From the NCBI GenBank assembly GCA_951640165.1, contig OX621249.1:7739001-7803000 (forward strand): a stretch of 64,000 bases of DNA. The letters run 5' to 3'. Of this stretch, positions 1 to 10,197 are shown one piece after another; the first letter of the stretch is position 1, and each line of letters begins with the position of its first letter. Made by a program: the position numbers and the translations under genes. The stretch is from Pseudoips prasinana. Its lineage: Eukaryota > Arthropoda > Insecta > Lepidoptera > Nolidae. The notes beneath the pieces were generated by a model. It saw only the letters and a program-made list of their open reading frames with translations. It did no database searches and was not told where the DNA came from.

Positions 1-2
1 CT

Positions 3-179
3 ATGAACCTTCTACGTTGCCAGAAGGTTGTTTGGGCTTTGTTAATCTTCACCTCCGTGTATTTCTTCCAGTTTAGTATTGAATCAAGCGTTATTCAGTA
101 CCGTAAAATGACGTGGACCAGCTTTAAAAAGATGTTTGCTGCCAGCTGCGGCACTGCAAGCCACGAAAAACTGTCTTAG
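3..179 (+). CDS. small ORF with N-terminal membrane segment, unrecognised
   Basis: An ATG at position 3 opens 58 codons that close with TAG at 177-179. After a short basic start (MNLLRCQK) comes a hydrophobic stretch of about 16 residues (VVWALLIFTSVYFFQF), then a basic region. That order would suit a signal anchor or signal peptide. No family was recognised and the frame may start upstream of the window, so this could be an exon edge or chance. Low certainty. Confidence 0.2.
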   Translation: MNLLRCQKVVWALLIFTSVYFFQFSIESSVIQYRKMTWTSFKKMFAASCGTASHEKLS

Positions 180-550
180 CCATAACAGCAAGGAAGGCAG
201 TACCAGAAACGTGACTGGTTCATTGCTGGATAGGAACATCACACAAGGCGTGTGAAGAATGTAGTAAGATTAAACAATCGAGCACCCAAGCCGCTACATC
301 AACTCATCATCTGATAAACAGAAACCAACCAACACCCAGCAGCAGGAATCTGTGCTGCGCCATGCTCTACAACCTGGTGATCAGTTAACCGTATCGGCGG
401 GAAACGAATAGTCTTCTCACCGGAATTCTGTTGCAGAACCAACCAAGCCAATTGCATCAACCTCACGAGACCTCAACAACCTTCACAGTAAAGGGCAAGT
501 AACTTTAAATAACTCTACGAGAATTACTAATAAACCTACGATCACAGCAC
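180..550. other. unassigned; interrupted open stretches on +
   Basis: Two short open stretches in different + frames (about 210-360 and 300-405, the second ending at a TAG near 408) have a polar, Gln/Ser/Thr-rich composition like a decayed retroelement gag. No motif is clear enough to name. Nothing else is seen. Confidence 0.2.
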
Positions 551-1115
551 CTTCCTAATAATATTTCCTTGTATTGAGCCACTGTGTTATCAGCCACCCA
601 AAGCACAATATAACACAACTCCTTCTCCCTTAATCTACGAGAACTAAACCTACCCTCACCTTCCTAACCTTATTTCCTTGTATTGCGCTACTGTATGCCA
701 CTGTGTTAACAAGCTCCAGAGCACAATATGACACCACTCCTTTTTCCTAAATCTACGAGAAATCTACGAGAACTCTACGAGAAATCTACGAGAACTCTAC
801 GAGAAATCTACGAGAACTCTACGAGAACTCTACAACAACTATACCTACCCTCACCTTCCTAACCTTATTTCCTTGTATTGCGCTACTGTATGCCACTGTG
901 TTAACAAGCTCCAGAGTACAATACAACACCACTTATTTTTCCTTAATCTACGAGAAATCTACGAGAACTAAACCTACCCTCGCCTTCCTAACCTTATTTC
1001 CTTGTATTACACAACTGTATGCCACTGTGATAACAAGCTGCATAGCACAATATAACACCACTCCTTTTTCCTTAATCAACGAGAAATCTACGAGAACTTT
1101 TTTTTTTTTTTTTTT
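551..1115. repeat. tandem array, 120-130 bp unit with nested CTACGAGAA minisatellite
   Basis: At least four head-to-tail copies of a unit containing CCTTATTTCCTTGTATTG, ACTGTATGCCACTGTG, AACACCACTCCTTTTTCC and CTACGAGAA begin near 551, 655, 845 and 975. Between copies two and three (about 755-834) the CTACGAGAA/CTACGAGAACT motif is itself amplified 6-8 times. The array stops at a T-run near 1098-1115. Small ORFs across it are by-products of the repeat. Confidence 0.85.
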
Positions 1116-1504
1116 ACCCACAAAAATAACAAACAAAATATAATAATAATAAGCCAACACATGTGTAATGTGACTTGGTTATTGCAATATCTCTATAACT
1201 ATTAATGAGCAACTTAGTTGCTTACAGGTACCAAACTCAAAAGCAAAACTTTATTGTTTCAGATTTAAAAGGACAAAGAGAACTGAGGCGGTGCAGAGCG
1301 CGCACCGCCTTTCAGAATGGCCGTATCGGCGCAACAACATTACTTAACCAAAAACAAATGCGTCATAGGAGTAGTTTTAAGTCTTTGTTTAAATTACTCT
1401 TAAATAGTTAGTTAAACTTAATGAATTTAGTGTTAAAAATCAAGTTACGATTTATAAACCATCTTAACATTTGTACAATTGATGATTTCAATAGTTTAAT
1501 TTAC
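1116..1504. other. AT-rich spacer with a 68-codon ORF, unassigned
   Basis: It holds an ORF at 1205-1411 that I do not recognise and that spans a GC hairpin (1286-1310). Codon use looks unremarkable and no domain is visible, so I do not call it a gene. Confidence 0.3.
1286..1310. other. GC-rich perfect hairpin
   Basis: AGGCGGTGC pairs with GCACCGCCT around a 7-nt loop. CTG and CAG just outside can extend the pairing with a small bulge. It stands out because the surroundings are AT-rich. No U-run follows, so it is not a terminator signal. Confidence 0.6.
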
Positions 1505-1686
1505 ATTCGTTCATCGAACAAAGAAAATACGTAACATGTTTGTCGCCGCACATTTCGTATAAATACGGCCGAAGTGTCGAGTACAAATCACTTTCGCTCG
1601 AGCCGTCGGACCGTACGGATCACCTTGTATCGAAGATTGTTATGGAATAAAACTTCACGAAACATATTTTGGGTTTTACTATCGCC
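1505..1686 (+). promoter_or_regulatory. LTR-like promoter and poly(A)-signal stretch
   Basis: A TATA motif in CGTATAAATACGG (about 1556-1568) is followed by GC-richer sequence and then GGAATAAAAC (near 1643), the TATA-then-AATAAA order of an LTR or compact retroelement promoter. A 40-codon ORF starts at 1687. No TG...CA ends, primer-binding site or second LTR were found, so a solo or truncated LTR is inferred, not shown. Confidence 0.4.
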
Positions 1687-1806
1687 ATGAGTAAACAACC
1701 TTCAGTGGATAACCAACGAGCAGATAATAGTGACGTCAGTCTTGCTGACGTCATCATGACTAAAGACAACGATACCACCGTTTCTCCGTTATATATAATA
1801 ATATAG
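1687..1806 (+). CDS. short ORF downstream of LTR-like promoter
   Basis: The ATG lies directly after the TATA/AATAAA stretch and the frame runs 39 residues to TAG at 1804-1806. The product is polar (MSKQPSVDNQRADNSDVSL...), compatible with a truncated retroelement gag start but not diagnostic. The DNA contains two TGACGTCA palindromes (1731-1738 and 1746-1753) 15 bp apart, matching CRE/ATF sites. Confidence 0.25.
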   Translation: MSKQPSVDNQRADNSDVSLADVIMTKDNDTTVSPLYIII

Positions 1807-1996
1807 CTTAGTTACATGACTTCTGTATTGATTCTAAGCTATACATTCTTTAATATGATACATTTAATAAGTTAATTAATTACATATAAACATTTATTAA
1901 GAGTAAATTATTAAATTAAATAAAATGAAATTATAAGCTAAAATAGAGAACCTACAGATAGATACACTATTTACCCTAAAAGGCGTCCAATAATCC
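1807..1996. other. AT-rich spacer
   Basis: Low-complexity AT-rich sequence. Nothing recognisable. Confidence 0.5.
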
Positions 1997-2234
1997 CTAC
2001 GCATCGCTTATGGGAAATGTGCCCAGAAGGCTGGCCACATTGCCACGCTGGATCGCAATGCTGATCCTCTGGCCCAGGAATAGACCAGCCCTCTGATCAT
2101 GGGAAGCGTCGATCAAACGTTTAGCTATTTCCCGAAATATTAAATTTGCGCTTGGACCATGGTCCTAAGGTTTCTACCCCAAACGGCTCAAAAACAAAAT
2201 TTGCAGCCAAATTTGTGTATTTGCGCCGTTTAAG
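1997..2234 (-). pseudogene. non-LTR retrotransposon RT C-terminal remnant (VETLGPW type)
   Basis: Read on the minus strand, KRRKYTNLAANFVF leads into FGVETLGPW. After a frameshift near 2160 it continues as HGPSANLIF...AKRLID, then FLGQRISIAIQRGN and a stop at 1997-1999. VETLGPWG and QRxSxAIQRGNxAS blocks are characteristic of the C-terminal tail of insect non-LTR reverse transcriptases (my recollection). Only about 80 residues remain, so this is a 5'-truncated, frameshifted dead copy. Confidence 0.8.
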
Positions 2235-2394
2235 GGTATATAGCTTATACATCAGAATAACACATAGGCTACAATTTATAAAAAATATTGTGTGAATTGT
2301 CCAAAATATGACGATAAGTGTCAAGTAACTAGGAAAAAATCTACCATCTGCGAGCTATTCCGGCGTGCACTGCCCAAACCGCTAGAGGTACACA

Positions 2395-2498
2395 TCCTAC
2401 TAATATTATAAATGCGAAAGTTCGTGAGTATAGATGTATGTTTGTTACTCCACGCCAAAACTACTTTAACGCGGGTGAAACCGCGGGGCATAGCTAGT
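2395..2498 (+). mobile_element. Helitron, internally deleted copy
   Basis: It begins TCCTACTAATATTATAAATG and ends with a GCGGG...CCGC hairpin followed by GGGGCATAGCTAGT. The flanks are A before TC and T after CTAGT, as expected for Helitron insertion into AT. About 104 bp against 296 bp for the fullest copy (21474-21769). Confidence 0.75.
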
Positions 2499-2770
2499 TA
2501 ATTATATTGTTACATTTGACATCCTCACAACTTGCAAATTTTGCACTTAGTTTCTCAAGCAACACAACCCTCATATTACGGTTCAATTAAATCGTTAACT
2601 ACTATTATATTTTAACTCCAATAGTTTCTTATGTAATAATGTTGCATTACTGTTAATCGAGTAATATTAGTTTGAATTAGCGAGGCACTAGTTTAATTAA
2701 AACAAGGGGTGTTGTTACGAGGGTAATTAATGGTAAAATGATGACATAGTAATAAAAGCTTTGAGTAATA
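2499..2770. other. AT-rich spacer
   Basis: Nothing recognisable. Confidence 0.5.
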
Positions 2771-3171
2771 TTATACAACATGTAAATTAATTAACGCACA
2801 TCCTGAAAATAGTTTGTTCAGTATCGTTTACTGAATTGATTTATATCATTTTTAATATAGATATTTTTTTTTTTCAAAATAATAAGATTACGGAAATTAT
2901 TGCCATATTAACCCTATACAGGCATAATAAATTGAAATGGGCCGTAAGTCAAATAATAAGACTTTTAAAATTGCAGCTTATTTGTATTCATACAAATTCC
3001 ATCATTCAATACAAAATAAAGAAAAATAAACTTTATTCCAAGAAACTAATTTAGTAAATAACAATGCATATACATGTTAAATTAAAAATTCAGTGTATGT
3101 ATTATGATAACAACATAATATTCTAATTGGGGTGTCTGAGGGTGTGTGTTAATTACGTTACATGTTGTATA
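2771..3171. mobile_element. MITE-O copy 1
   Basis: A ~400 bp element with imperfect terminal inverted repeats reading inward as TTATACAACATGTAA then TAATTAACGCACA. It matches 8062-8469 along its whole length, including the internal block near 2935-3060. It carries no coding sequence, so it should be a non-autonomous DNA transposon. Target duplication is unclear. Confidence 0.8.
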
Positions 3172-3289
3172 AGATATTTGCTCAATAACCAAGCAGGTTA
3201 ATAAGCGTATGGCTTCTCTGGTGGTAAATGTACTGTATAGCTTTGGAGTTGTTTGACAATAGAACACTATTACTAAGTCCTTGTTGTTC

Positions 3290-3400
3290 ATCCATCCGGC
3301 CGTCTGTCGGTTTGTCTGTCAGCGGGCCGTATCTCATGAGGCGCTATAGGCAGAAATTTTTCCAAAATGTGTATATATACTAAAAATATATATAAAAAGA
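3290..3400 (-). repeat. repeat P fragment
   Basis: The GTCTGTCTG...GTATCTCATGA block is the complement of the part of repeat P seen at 28885-28950 and 57400-57460. Diverged fragment followed by a short TATATA tract. Confidence 0.5.
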
Positions 3401-3410
3401 ACAAAATAAC

Positions 3411-3570
3411 TGCACGTGTGGCGCAGCGGCTAAGACAGTCATCTCGCCTCTTCGTGTCGCGGATTCGAGACCCACGCCAGAAAACTATTTGTGTGATCCA
3501 TAAATAGTCGTTCTGAGTCTGGGTGTAATTTGATTCCGTCTATATGTTGGTAAAATGGCGTTGTCTTTTA
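3411..3570 (+). mobile_element. SINE-A
   Basis: The head ACGTGTGGCGCAGCGGCTAA (A box) and GCGGATTCGAGACCC (degenerate B box) show a tRNA-derived pol III promoter. The body follows the family order ACTATTTGTGTGA, CATAAATAG, TTCTGAGTCTGG, GTCCGTCTA and ends in the GGCGTTGTCTTTTA tail. Confidence 0.85.
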
Positions 3571-3635
3571 TAAAAAATCGGAAAGTTTATAGTGCAGAAT
3601 GTTTTGCGCTAGCCACATGCTTGTACAAAACTGGG

Positions 3636-3700
3636 AATTGTGGAGATCTTTGAGGAGGCCTTCGTCCAGCAGTGTTCGTCTTTCAACTGCTGTGATGATC
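3636..3700 (+). mobile_element. RTE-1 3' end, 5'-truncated
   Basis: AATTGTGGAGATCTTTGAGG...GTCCAGCAGTG...CTGCTGTGATGATC matches the coding end and (GAT)n tail of RTE-1 (41472-42517). A diverged 65-bp fragment. Confidence 0.7.
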
Positions 3701-3800
3701 AACGCGACTAAATTTGATTAACATTTCGACCAATGGAAACGGAGTCAATGTAACTTACTTTGACTGTAGTCACGGGCCGATAATAAATAACAATAAAAAA

Positions 3801-4320
3801 GAGACGTGTGGCACTCGGAGACTGCCGCGGTAAAGCTATTGCATAGCATTTTTTATCAACTTATGCAATTATAATTATTTATTAATTTTATAATACTGCA
3901 TTTGTGATAATAATAATAAAATGAATGTATATAGAGTACTAACTTATTTTATTTCACTATTTTTTCGTGTCTTTCTTCATTAATAAATGCACTTTGTTTA
4001 TCCATATTTAAAACACTTTGTACACAAATTATACGAGTACAGATATTCACTGTTGTACGTAGATGATAAATACCTATACACCTATATACTTTCTCACAAA
4101 CAGCTGATTACGGTAGTTTTCCAATACAACCAATGCCACTTAAAGGCGGGTTGCTGAACTAAAGAGACAAGCGTGATATTTCAAAAAGTCATTAAAAGTT
4201 CTGGTATTTATCGATAGATGGCGGTCGGAGTGAGGGTGTTAGGATTTTTTCGTTACGGAATTTCTGGATTCGGTCCCCACGCTCAAGGCCCGCGATAGAA
4301 GCTATGCAATAGCTTAATAA
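3801..4320. repeat. element bounded by inverted AAGCTATTGCATAGC
   Basis: AAGCTATTGCATAGC at about 3833-3847 recurs inverted near 4300-4314, each joined to GC-rich motifs (ACTGCCGCGG on the left, GGCCCGCGATAG on the right). The ~450 bp between is AT-rich and non-coding. It could be one foldback element or two inverted copies of the same short repeat. Confidence 0.5.
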
Positions 4321-4403
4321 TAACGCTTATTAGGTCTGTATGTATTTCTATTTGTAACAATATTTATGTAAGACTGTTTTTGCCTAAATAAATAAATAAA
4401 ATA

Positions 4404-4640
4404 TCCTGGGACATTATTCACATACGACCATCTGATCCCAAACTAAGCAGCGCTTGTAATATGGAAACCAGATAACTGATATACTACATATACTACCTTT
4501 CTTTTGTAAATACATACCAATATATATAATTACACCCAGACTCGGGACAAACATACATGTTCATGCACACAAATATATGACCCGGATGGGAATCGAACTT
4601 ATGACCTGGGCCTCTACCAGCTAATTTGCTGAACATCGAT
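4404..4640 (-). mobile_element. SINE-B
   Basis: On the minus strand the head TTAGCTGGTAGAGGCCC and AGTTCGATTCCC are tRNA-like A and B boxes. The body carries TGTTTGTCC, the (TA)-rich segment GTAGTATATGTAGTATATCAG and the tail TGGTCGTATGTGAATAATG. It abuts MITE-K, whose arm precedes the head. Confidence 0.8.
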
Positions 4641-4827
4641 TTCTTAAATGGCGTTCAAATAAATAAAGGTTAAAAATGACTTAATCAATCGTTAAATCGG
4701 CTTCAACGTTGACAATCGATTTCGGACCATTTATGACGTCACATGTGCTCATGGAAGCCGTTTTGACGTTTGACTAAGTTATTTTAAACCTTTATTTATT
4801 TGAACGCCATTTAAGAAATCGATGTTC
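4631..4827. mobile_element. MITE-K, foldback element with perfect 41-bp arms
   Basis: Arms 4631-4671 and 4787-4827 are perfectly complementary (41/41). Imperfect pairing continues inward through ACTTAATCAATCG / CAAACGTCAAAAC. The centre holds TGACGTCA (4734-4741). Outside both arms lie tRNA-like A-box sequences in opposite orientation (TTAGCTGGTAGAG on the minus side, TTAGCCGGTAGAG on the plus side), so the insertion is framed by two inverted SINE heads. Confidence 0.85.
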
Positions 4828-5149
4828 GGCGACTTAGCCGGTAGAGTGCCTGAATCAGCTCGTCAAAGTAAGTCAAAAGTCAAATAAAGTAAACCAAGTT
4901 AATACAAGGAAATATATTAAAATAAGCAAAATGTTATAATTGTATATTACCCTAGAAAAATATCTAAATAAATGATAGAGAGATACAGAATTATAAATGA
5001 TCCCACATCTGTACCAAACGAGGTCAATATGAGAGGCGGTACATTTACGGGAAAAACAGGCTGGAACATTTTTCACCAATATTCATATTAGATAATATAA
5101 GTAATTATTTATATCATACATACAATTTGTAGTAAAATATAACTAAAAC
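4828..5149. other. truncated tRNA-like head, then AT-rich spacer
   Basis: GGCGACTTAGCCGGTAGAG (about 4828-4846) is a SINE A-box head cut off after about 40 bp. The rest is AT-rich with nothing recognisable. Confidence 0.45.
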
Positions 5150-5385
5150 TATAAATTTGGATAATTAAACTTCAACATTAGCTCTTTGTAAATAACTTAA
5201 TACAAGCTAGCTAAATATCGTTACTATTATAAAATTAATTTTATAAATGTTTTCATACAATCCGTGTACCTAAATATCTATATAACTAGCAATAATTATA
5301 TATATTTAATTATACAAACATGTTCTTACATGCGCTTTTTAAAGTCTACGTGAATAAAACCCTTTTTTTATTTTATTTATTTTAT
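5150..5385 (+). mobile_element. LINE-G 3' end, 5'-truncated
   Basis: It shows the ordered family blocks GATAATTAAAC, AACTTAATACAAGCTAGCTA, TTTATAAATGTTTTCATACA, GTACCTAAATATCTAT, AAACATGTTCT, AAAGTCTACGTGAATAAAA and a T/A tail. Its 3' UTR identity comes from the copy at 23171-24098, where the same sequence follows an RT stop codon. Confidence 0.75.
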
Positions 5386-7431
5386 AAGTCAAGATCTTCG
5401 AGCATAGAGAAATAGCTGTCTGTTTCTTCTAGCTACGACGACGAGAACTACAAACGAAGTGTGGTGCTTTCTTAACCCAACCTGAAAGATAATAAAACTA
5501 TTCTGTTGTTCTTTAGAATGGTAGATAGATTTTAGAATCATAAATATGTTTGCATTGGATCTGAATTCAGGTCCATTCGGTCCATTTGACAAGTATATGC
5601 TATGGATTACTAAACTGAACAAGCATTACACTAAATACACAACAGTTCTCTCAGTCTCCCATATATTATAGTGACTTTTTTGGTAAATATTGCAGTGGAC
5701 ATGATAATCTACAGGCTGCTGTATGTGATTAAATCCCAGCTTAGTGGATAAACAACATAATTCTTATTTAATTCCCATTTCTCACCAAAAAATAAAAATG
5801 TAAAAGCGAAGTGAGAGATTACTTCGGTCAACACTAACGATTTTACGGAAAATACTGTATACACGAAGCTTGATAATAACACTAGTGGACCTTAAAGTTT
5901 CAGCAATATGTAGCATTTTTGAATAACATGTTACTATGAATTTAACGTGAGGAATATAAACACTCGTTTTAGTAAAGTATGCTGGGACAGGCGGTGGAGA
6001 TGCTATTTATTTTTTAATTTATTTTGTTCACAAAAACAATATTATGGTAAGTAAATCATATTTTTTAACACTTACACCAGTGTTATAGAGCAGAACACAT
6101 ATTACCCTACTTAATTCGCTCATACTTAATGATAATCCGTTGAATGACAATGACCATAAGCAGTTTAGGTAGTGGGCAAATAATTCACCCGTCAAGTCTT
6201 CCTAAATTATTTTACCAAAGTTTATAAATACTGTCTAATGACTACCTGTTAACATAGCATCTAGTAAAGATAAAGTATACAACAAAATGATAATACAAGC
6301 CACAAAACAATCTGGCGATTAAATACTAAAAGTTTTTATCTTTGCATAATTGAAAGAACTTTTCCGTGTACTTGGCGCACCGGCCTTTTTCACAATTTAC
6401 CAAAATGTGGTAATAAATTGAAGATCCTAAGACTTACTAACCAATAACGGTACTACTTTGCTTAGGCAAGCTACTAGACCGACTTACCGAGGACCGAGAT
6501 TTCACAAAAATGAATATGGTTTTAATGTGGGTAAAGCGACAATTGAATTACTGAGAGAAACTAAGTATATAATGTATAAACTGTCAAGATTTCCTAGCTA
6601 TTTCAAGGGTATTTGATAAATCGTGGGGGGAATTTTCATTACAAAGACTGAAGTTACGCGGTTATTACAGTAATATATTATATGTCTTATTTTGCTCATG
6701 GCGCTGCAACACTTAAGCTTGGCCACTCCTGGGCCAATAAATCATTATGCATGGATTGCCCTCAAGGCTTATTGATCGCGCCGTATCTATAGAACTTCCC
6801 GTCATGCTGATCTCTAACGCCATTTACTGACGATAGCCAAGAGGCCAATAAATAAGCTCTTATACAGAGTAATTCGAAGAGAGGTTTAGAAAATCTAGCT
6901 CAAACATACTTACTTAAGCATGACATGTCAATGCCATAAAAGAAATGACCTTACATTTGCTTCTTAAGGGTGCCCTGAAATCTTCCCCTAGCATTAAATT
7001 GAATAACGTTCCTGTTAATCGCAAGATATGACCGTCTACTTGGGTCTAGTTTCAGAAAAACATATCGTTTATAGTAATTATTAAATCCGTTGGTGAAAGA
7101 GCTAAACGAAACTTTTTTTGCACTTACAAGGATATAAACGGAACGTGGGGACTCTCTTTTAATCATTTACGGGGCAACCTATCTTGGATACATATACTAC
7201 GGCTCGCCCGTGTAGGTTGATAGGGCTACCATCAGTGCTGAATTTCTCCACAAAGCCAATGGTTAATATTTTTGTGTAAAACCTATAGAACAGTAAATAC
7301 AGAGCCCCTACCTTTACTAGCGGGTGTGATTTTCAAAGACGTGTAGCGATGTATTATTATTCCATGCGCGAAAACTTGGAAATTGACTTATGAGGAAAAT
7401 CTAAATGAATATCGGTGACATTGGTTCGCCT
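5386..7431. other. about 2 kb without recognisable feature
   Basis: AT-rich, non-repetitive by eye. ORFs at 5389-5622 and 6951-7166 (minus) show no domain, signal or splice context. A somewhat more GC-rich patch at 6700-6850 is also unassigned. Confidence 0.5.
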
Positions 7432-7640
7432 GTTGGGGCAGAAAGGTTCTCGAATGGCGACCTCGAACCGAAAGACGCAGCGTGGGCAGGCCCCCTACAA
7501 GATGGACCGATGATCTTGTGCGGGCCGCTGGAAACCGCTAGGTGCAAATAACGCAAGACCAGCAATTGTGAAGATCTTTGGGGGAGGCCTTTGTCCAGCA
7601 GTGGACATCTTTCGGCTGATATGACGATGATGATGATGAC
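7432..7640 (+). pseudogene. RTE-1 coding tail, 5'-truncated
   Basis: The frame gives WGRKVLEW, then after shifts the end motif EAFVQQWTSFG-like WRSLGEAFVQQWTSFG and a (GAT)n tail (GATGATGATGATGA). This matches the C-terminus of RTE-type ORF2. Frameshifts make it inactive. Confidence 0.8.
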
Positions 7641-7749
7641 TAAACCAATGACAATGTAGATGGAATCTTGTTTCTTTCTGACTGTTTATTGCAGGATCAT
7701 CTTGGATTGTGATTTCCCGGGATAAGCCACACCAACCAGTGTCATTGTT

Positions 7750-7953
7750 ATTTTTTTTTAAACACAACGCCTGCACTGCGGAATCTAATCCCTGTGTCGC
7801 GGGTACTTTACAAACATATAATAAACGGACACAAATTACATCGACTAGAACAAGTATATATGGGTCACACAAATAGTTGTCTAGCGCGGCACTCGAACCC
7901 GCGACCCGAAGTGGTGAGGTGACTGTCTTAGCCGCTGCACCACACGTGCAGTC
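7750..7953 (-). mobile_element. SINE-A
   Basis: On the minus strand, ACGTGTGGTGCAGCGGCTAA (A box) and GGTTCGAGTGC (B box) head the family body, which ends GCAGGCGTTGTGTTTAAAAA. Well preserved. Confidence 0.85.
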
Positions 7954-7968
7954 AATTGGAGGGTGATT

Positions 7969-8008
7969 GGAGTTGCAGTGTAGCTAAGAGGGAGGGACTA
8001 GTCCCGTT
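7969..8008 (+). repeat. repeat H terminal fragment
   Basis: GGAGTTGCAGTG...GAGGGAGGGACTAGTCCCGTT matches the end of 60238-60419 and the complement of 35808-35990. It includes the palindrome GGGACTAGTCCC. Confidence 0.65.
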
Positions 8009-8061
8009 AAATTGTAAACTTGATAACTCTTTAGCCGCTGTTATATTTAAGTACTATATGG

Positions 8062-8469
8062 GTATATACAGTATGTAACTTAAATAACGCACACCCTGAA
8101 TATAGTTTGTTCAGAATCGTTTACTGAATCGATTTATGTCATTTTTAATATATAGGTAATTTTTTATTCCAAATTAATTAAATCTACGGAAATTATCTTT
8201 ATTTTAACCCTGTACAGTCAAAATAAATTGAAATGGACCGTAAATCAAAGTAATAAGACTTTTAAATTGCAGTTTTATTTGTATTCATACAAATTCCATC
8301 ATTCAACACAAAATAAATAAAAATAAACTTTATTCCTAGACACTAATTTAGTAAATAACAATGCATGTACAGGTTAAATAAAAAATTCAGTGTATGTATT
8401 ATGATTACAACATAATATTCTAATTGGGGTGTCTGAGGGTGTGCGTTAATTACGTTACAAGTTATATAC
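8062..8469. mobile_element. MITE-O copy 2
   Basis: It has the same internal sequence as 2771-3171, bounded by inverted GTAACTTAAATAACGCACAC and GTAACGTAATTAACGCACAC, with outer GTATATA pairs. Non-coding. The two copies are about 4.9 kb apart in the same orientation. Confidence 0.85.
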
Positions 8470-10004
8470 ATTAGTTGTTCAGGAAATTGGTTTCCCCACT
8501 TAGTTTTACAGATGGATTACATCATCAACACTAATACAGTACAAAATTATAATTCCATTACACATTTCACGTCTTCAAATGGCAGTAAATGCCTCAATTA
8601 GTGCCATGAACGGTGCCCCAGTTCTTAATAAGAATTTTTCCACGATATAAAAAGTGAGTGAGTCTAAGTGTGTATTGACCTAAAAAAAGCCTCACAGGGC
8701 GGCGTAATAAACGTCGGGATAATGGATGTCCCGGCCGTTTCGATGTCAACCCGTAAAGTTTGCACTAATTCAATTACATTTGCCGTGGACAACCATTTTT
8801 ATTGTTTACCTTCACCCCATGCTTTAATTCGAGACTATTGTAGAAATTAGATGCATACTGTGATACCATAAAATGTCGTGCATATATTTATACTAATAAG
8901 ATTACTAATATAAGAAAGAAAGAAAATCCATTTATTCAGTAAACTGACACAGATAATAATAACAATGTATATAAATGTACACAAACAGAAGTCCTTAATT
9001 CTTATCTGTGTGAGTCCGAATTGGTCCCATCTCAGCACTAGCTGCAACATTAACAGTTGCAGCGCTGGTTTTATGATATAGGTCTAAGAAACAATGAAAC
9101 AACTATTGGTTGTCCAAATAAGTGAATAAGAAGAAAAAATTCGAAGCTATGCTCCATATTAGCCCAAAAAAAATTAAGAATGCACAGTATACGACTATCC
9201 AATTCCAATTTTTATAGGCATTTTGAAAAATGAAAATAGTTACATTTAAATTCAATAATTTATTAGTCTTCTCCACAGATATCTAAATGCTCTGAGGTCT
9301 TCTCGGAAGTTAGTAGGAAAAACACGTATTTACAATTTCTCTCAATATATAAATTTCGATGGTTACAAAAAAGTCGTACTGGTTGGAGAACATTCGGCGA
9401 TATTAAACATATTATATGCATACGATCAGTACATTGATGGCTGATCAAAAAAGTGGAGTTAACTTCTAAAAATATTCGTGCTTCTGGAAGTACGAGTAAG
9501 TTAAACTTTCAGCCCCGGCTGAAGACATCAGAAGATCAAATCAAAGCCATGCCATAGCTTATAGTTGGCAGCTCCGACAGTAAGGGGACTAGTATTCATA
9601 CAAATAAATAAATAAAAACACCCAAGACATACATCGTAGTCTGCGTGACTATGTTGGGATCGTAGCTGTCAAACGGATGAATGAATAAAATAAGGCTGGT
9701 TCCATTGAAACATTCCAAATAGAACTGAAAATAAACCCGATTCCTTCATTACACCTCAGAGGGCATGTAAGTATACAAAGTGTACACATAATACATTCCA
9801 AAACAAACTAGGACGACACCGGTGCCAAAACACAGCTTAATTACATCCAAGTCAAAAGCAAACTGAATTCAACTCAGATAATGCGGCGTTGTTTTGCGCG
9901 ATGCTAAAAATGTGGTATTTGTACTACACTCTTTATACGTCAATTCTGTAACTATACGTCAACAAAACATAACACCAAGCCTGTAATATTATAATTATAT
10001 CTTA
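8470..10004. other. mostly unassigned; LINE-like AT tails
   Basis: 8470-8880 shows nothing. 8905-9050 (GAAAGAAAGAAAATCCATTT then CAGTAAACTGACACAG) looks like a LINE 3' tail. A 61-codon minus ORF at 9263-9448 is cysteine-containing but unrecognised. 9600-9710 has AAATAAATAAATAAA and GAATGAATAAAATAA tails. No gene call is supported. Confidence 0.4.
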
Positions 10005-10194
10005 ACTAGCTGTGCTCCGCCGTTTTACCCGCGTTAAACTTTATGAATTGTAACCTATGTGTTAATCCAGGGTGTCAGCTAACTCCATACCAAAATTTAT
10101 TAAAATCGCTCCAGTCGTTTAGACGTGAAGAAGTAACAAACATACACACTCACACACTCACATACTTTCGCATTTATAATATTAGTGTGATAGA
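10005..10194 (-). mobile_element. Helitron
   Basis: The 3' end appears as ACTAGCTGTGCTCCGCCGTT followed by TTACCCGCGTTAA (complement of the hairpin-CTAGT end), and the 5' end as TTATAATATTAGTGTGATAGA. About 190 bp, non-autonomous. Confidence 0.8.
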
Positions 10195-10197
10195 GAT

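Noticed and set aside
551..1115. CRISPR-like array
   Set aside because: Units are 120-130 bp without regular short repeats and unique spacers, and the genome is eukaryotic.
898..1160. Opposing ORFs of 81 and 70 codons
   Set aside because: They lie in the tandem array and the T-run (poly-Phe / poly-Lys), typical repeat artefacts.
7495..7872. 125-codon minus ORF
   Set aside because: It is antisense to RTE-1 and includes His runs from the (GAT)n tail and SINE-A sequence. Same reason for 26318-26604, 38528-38728 and 47529-47867.
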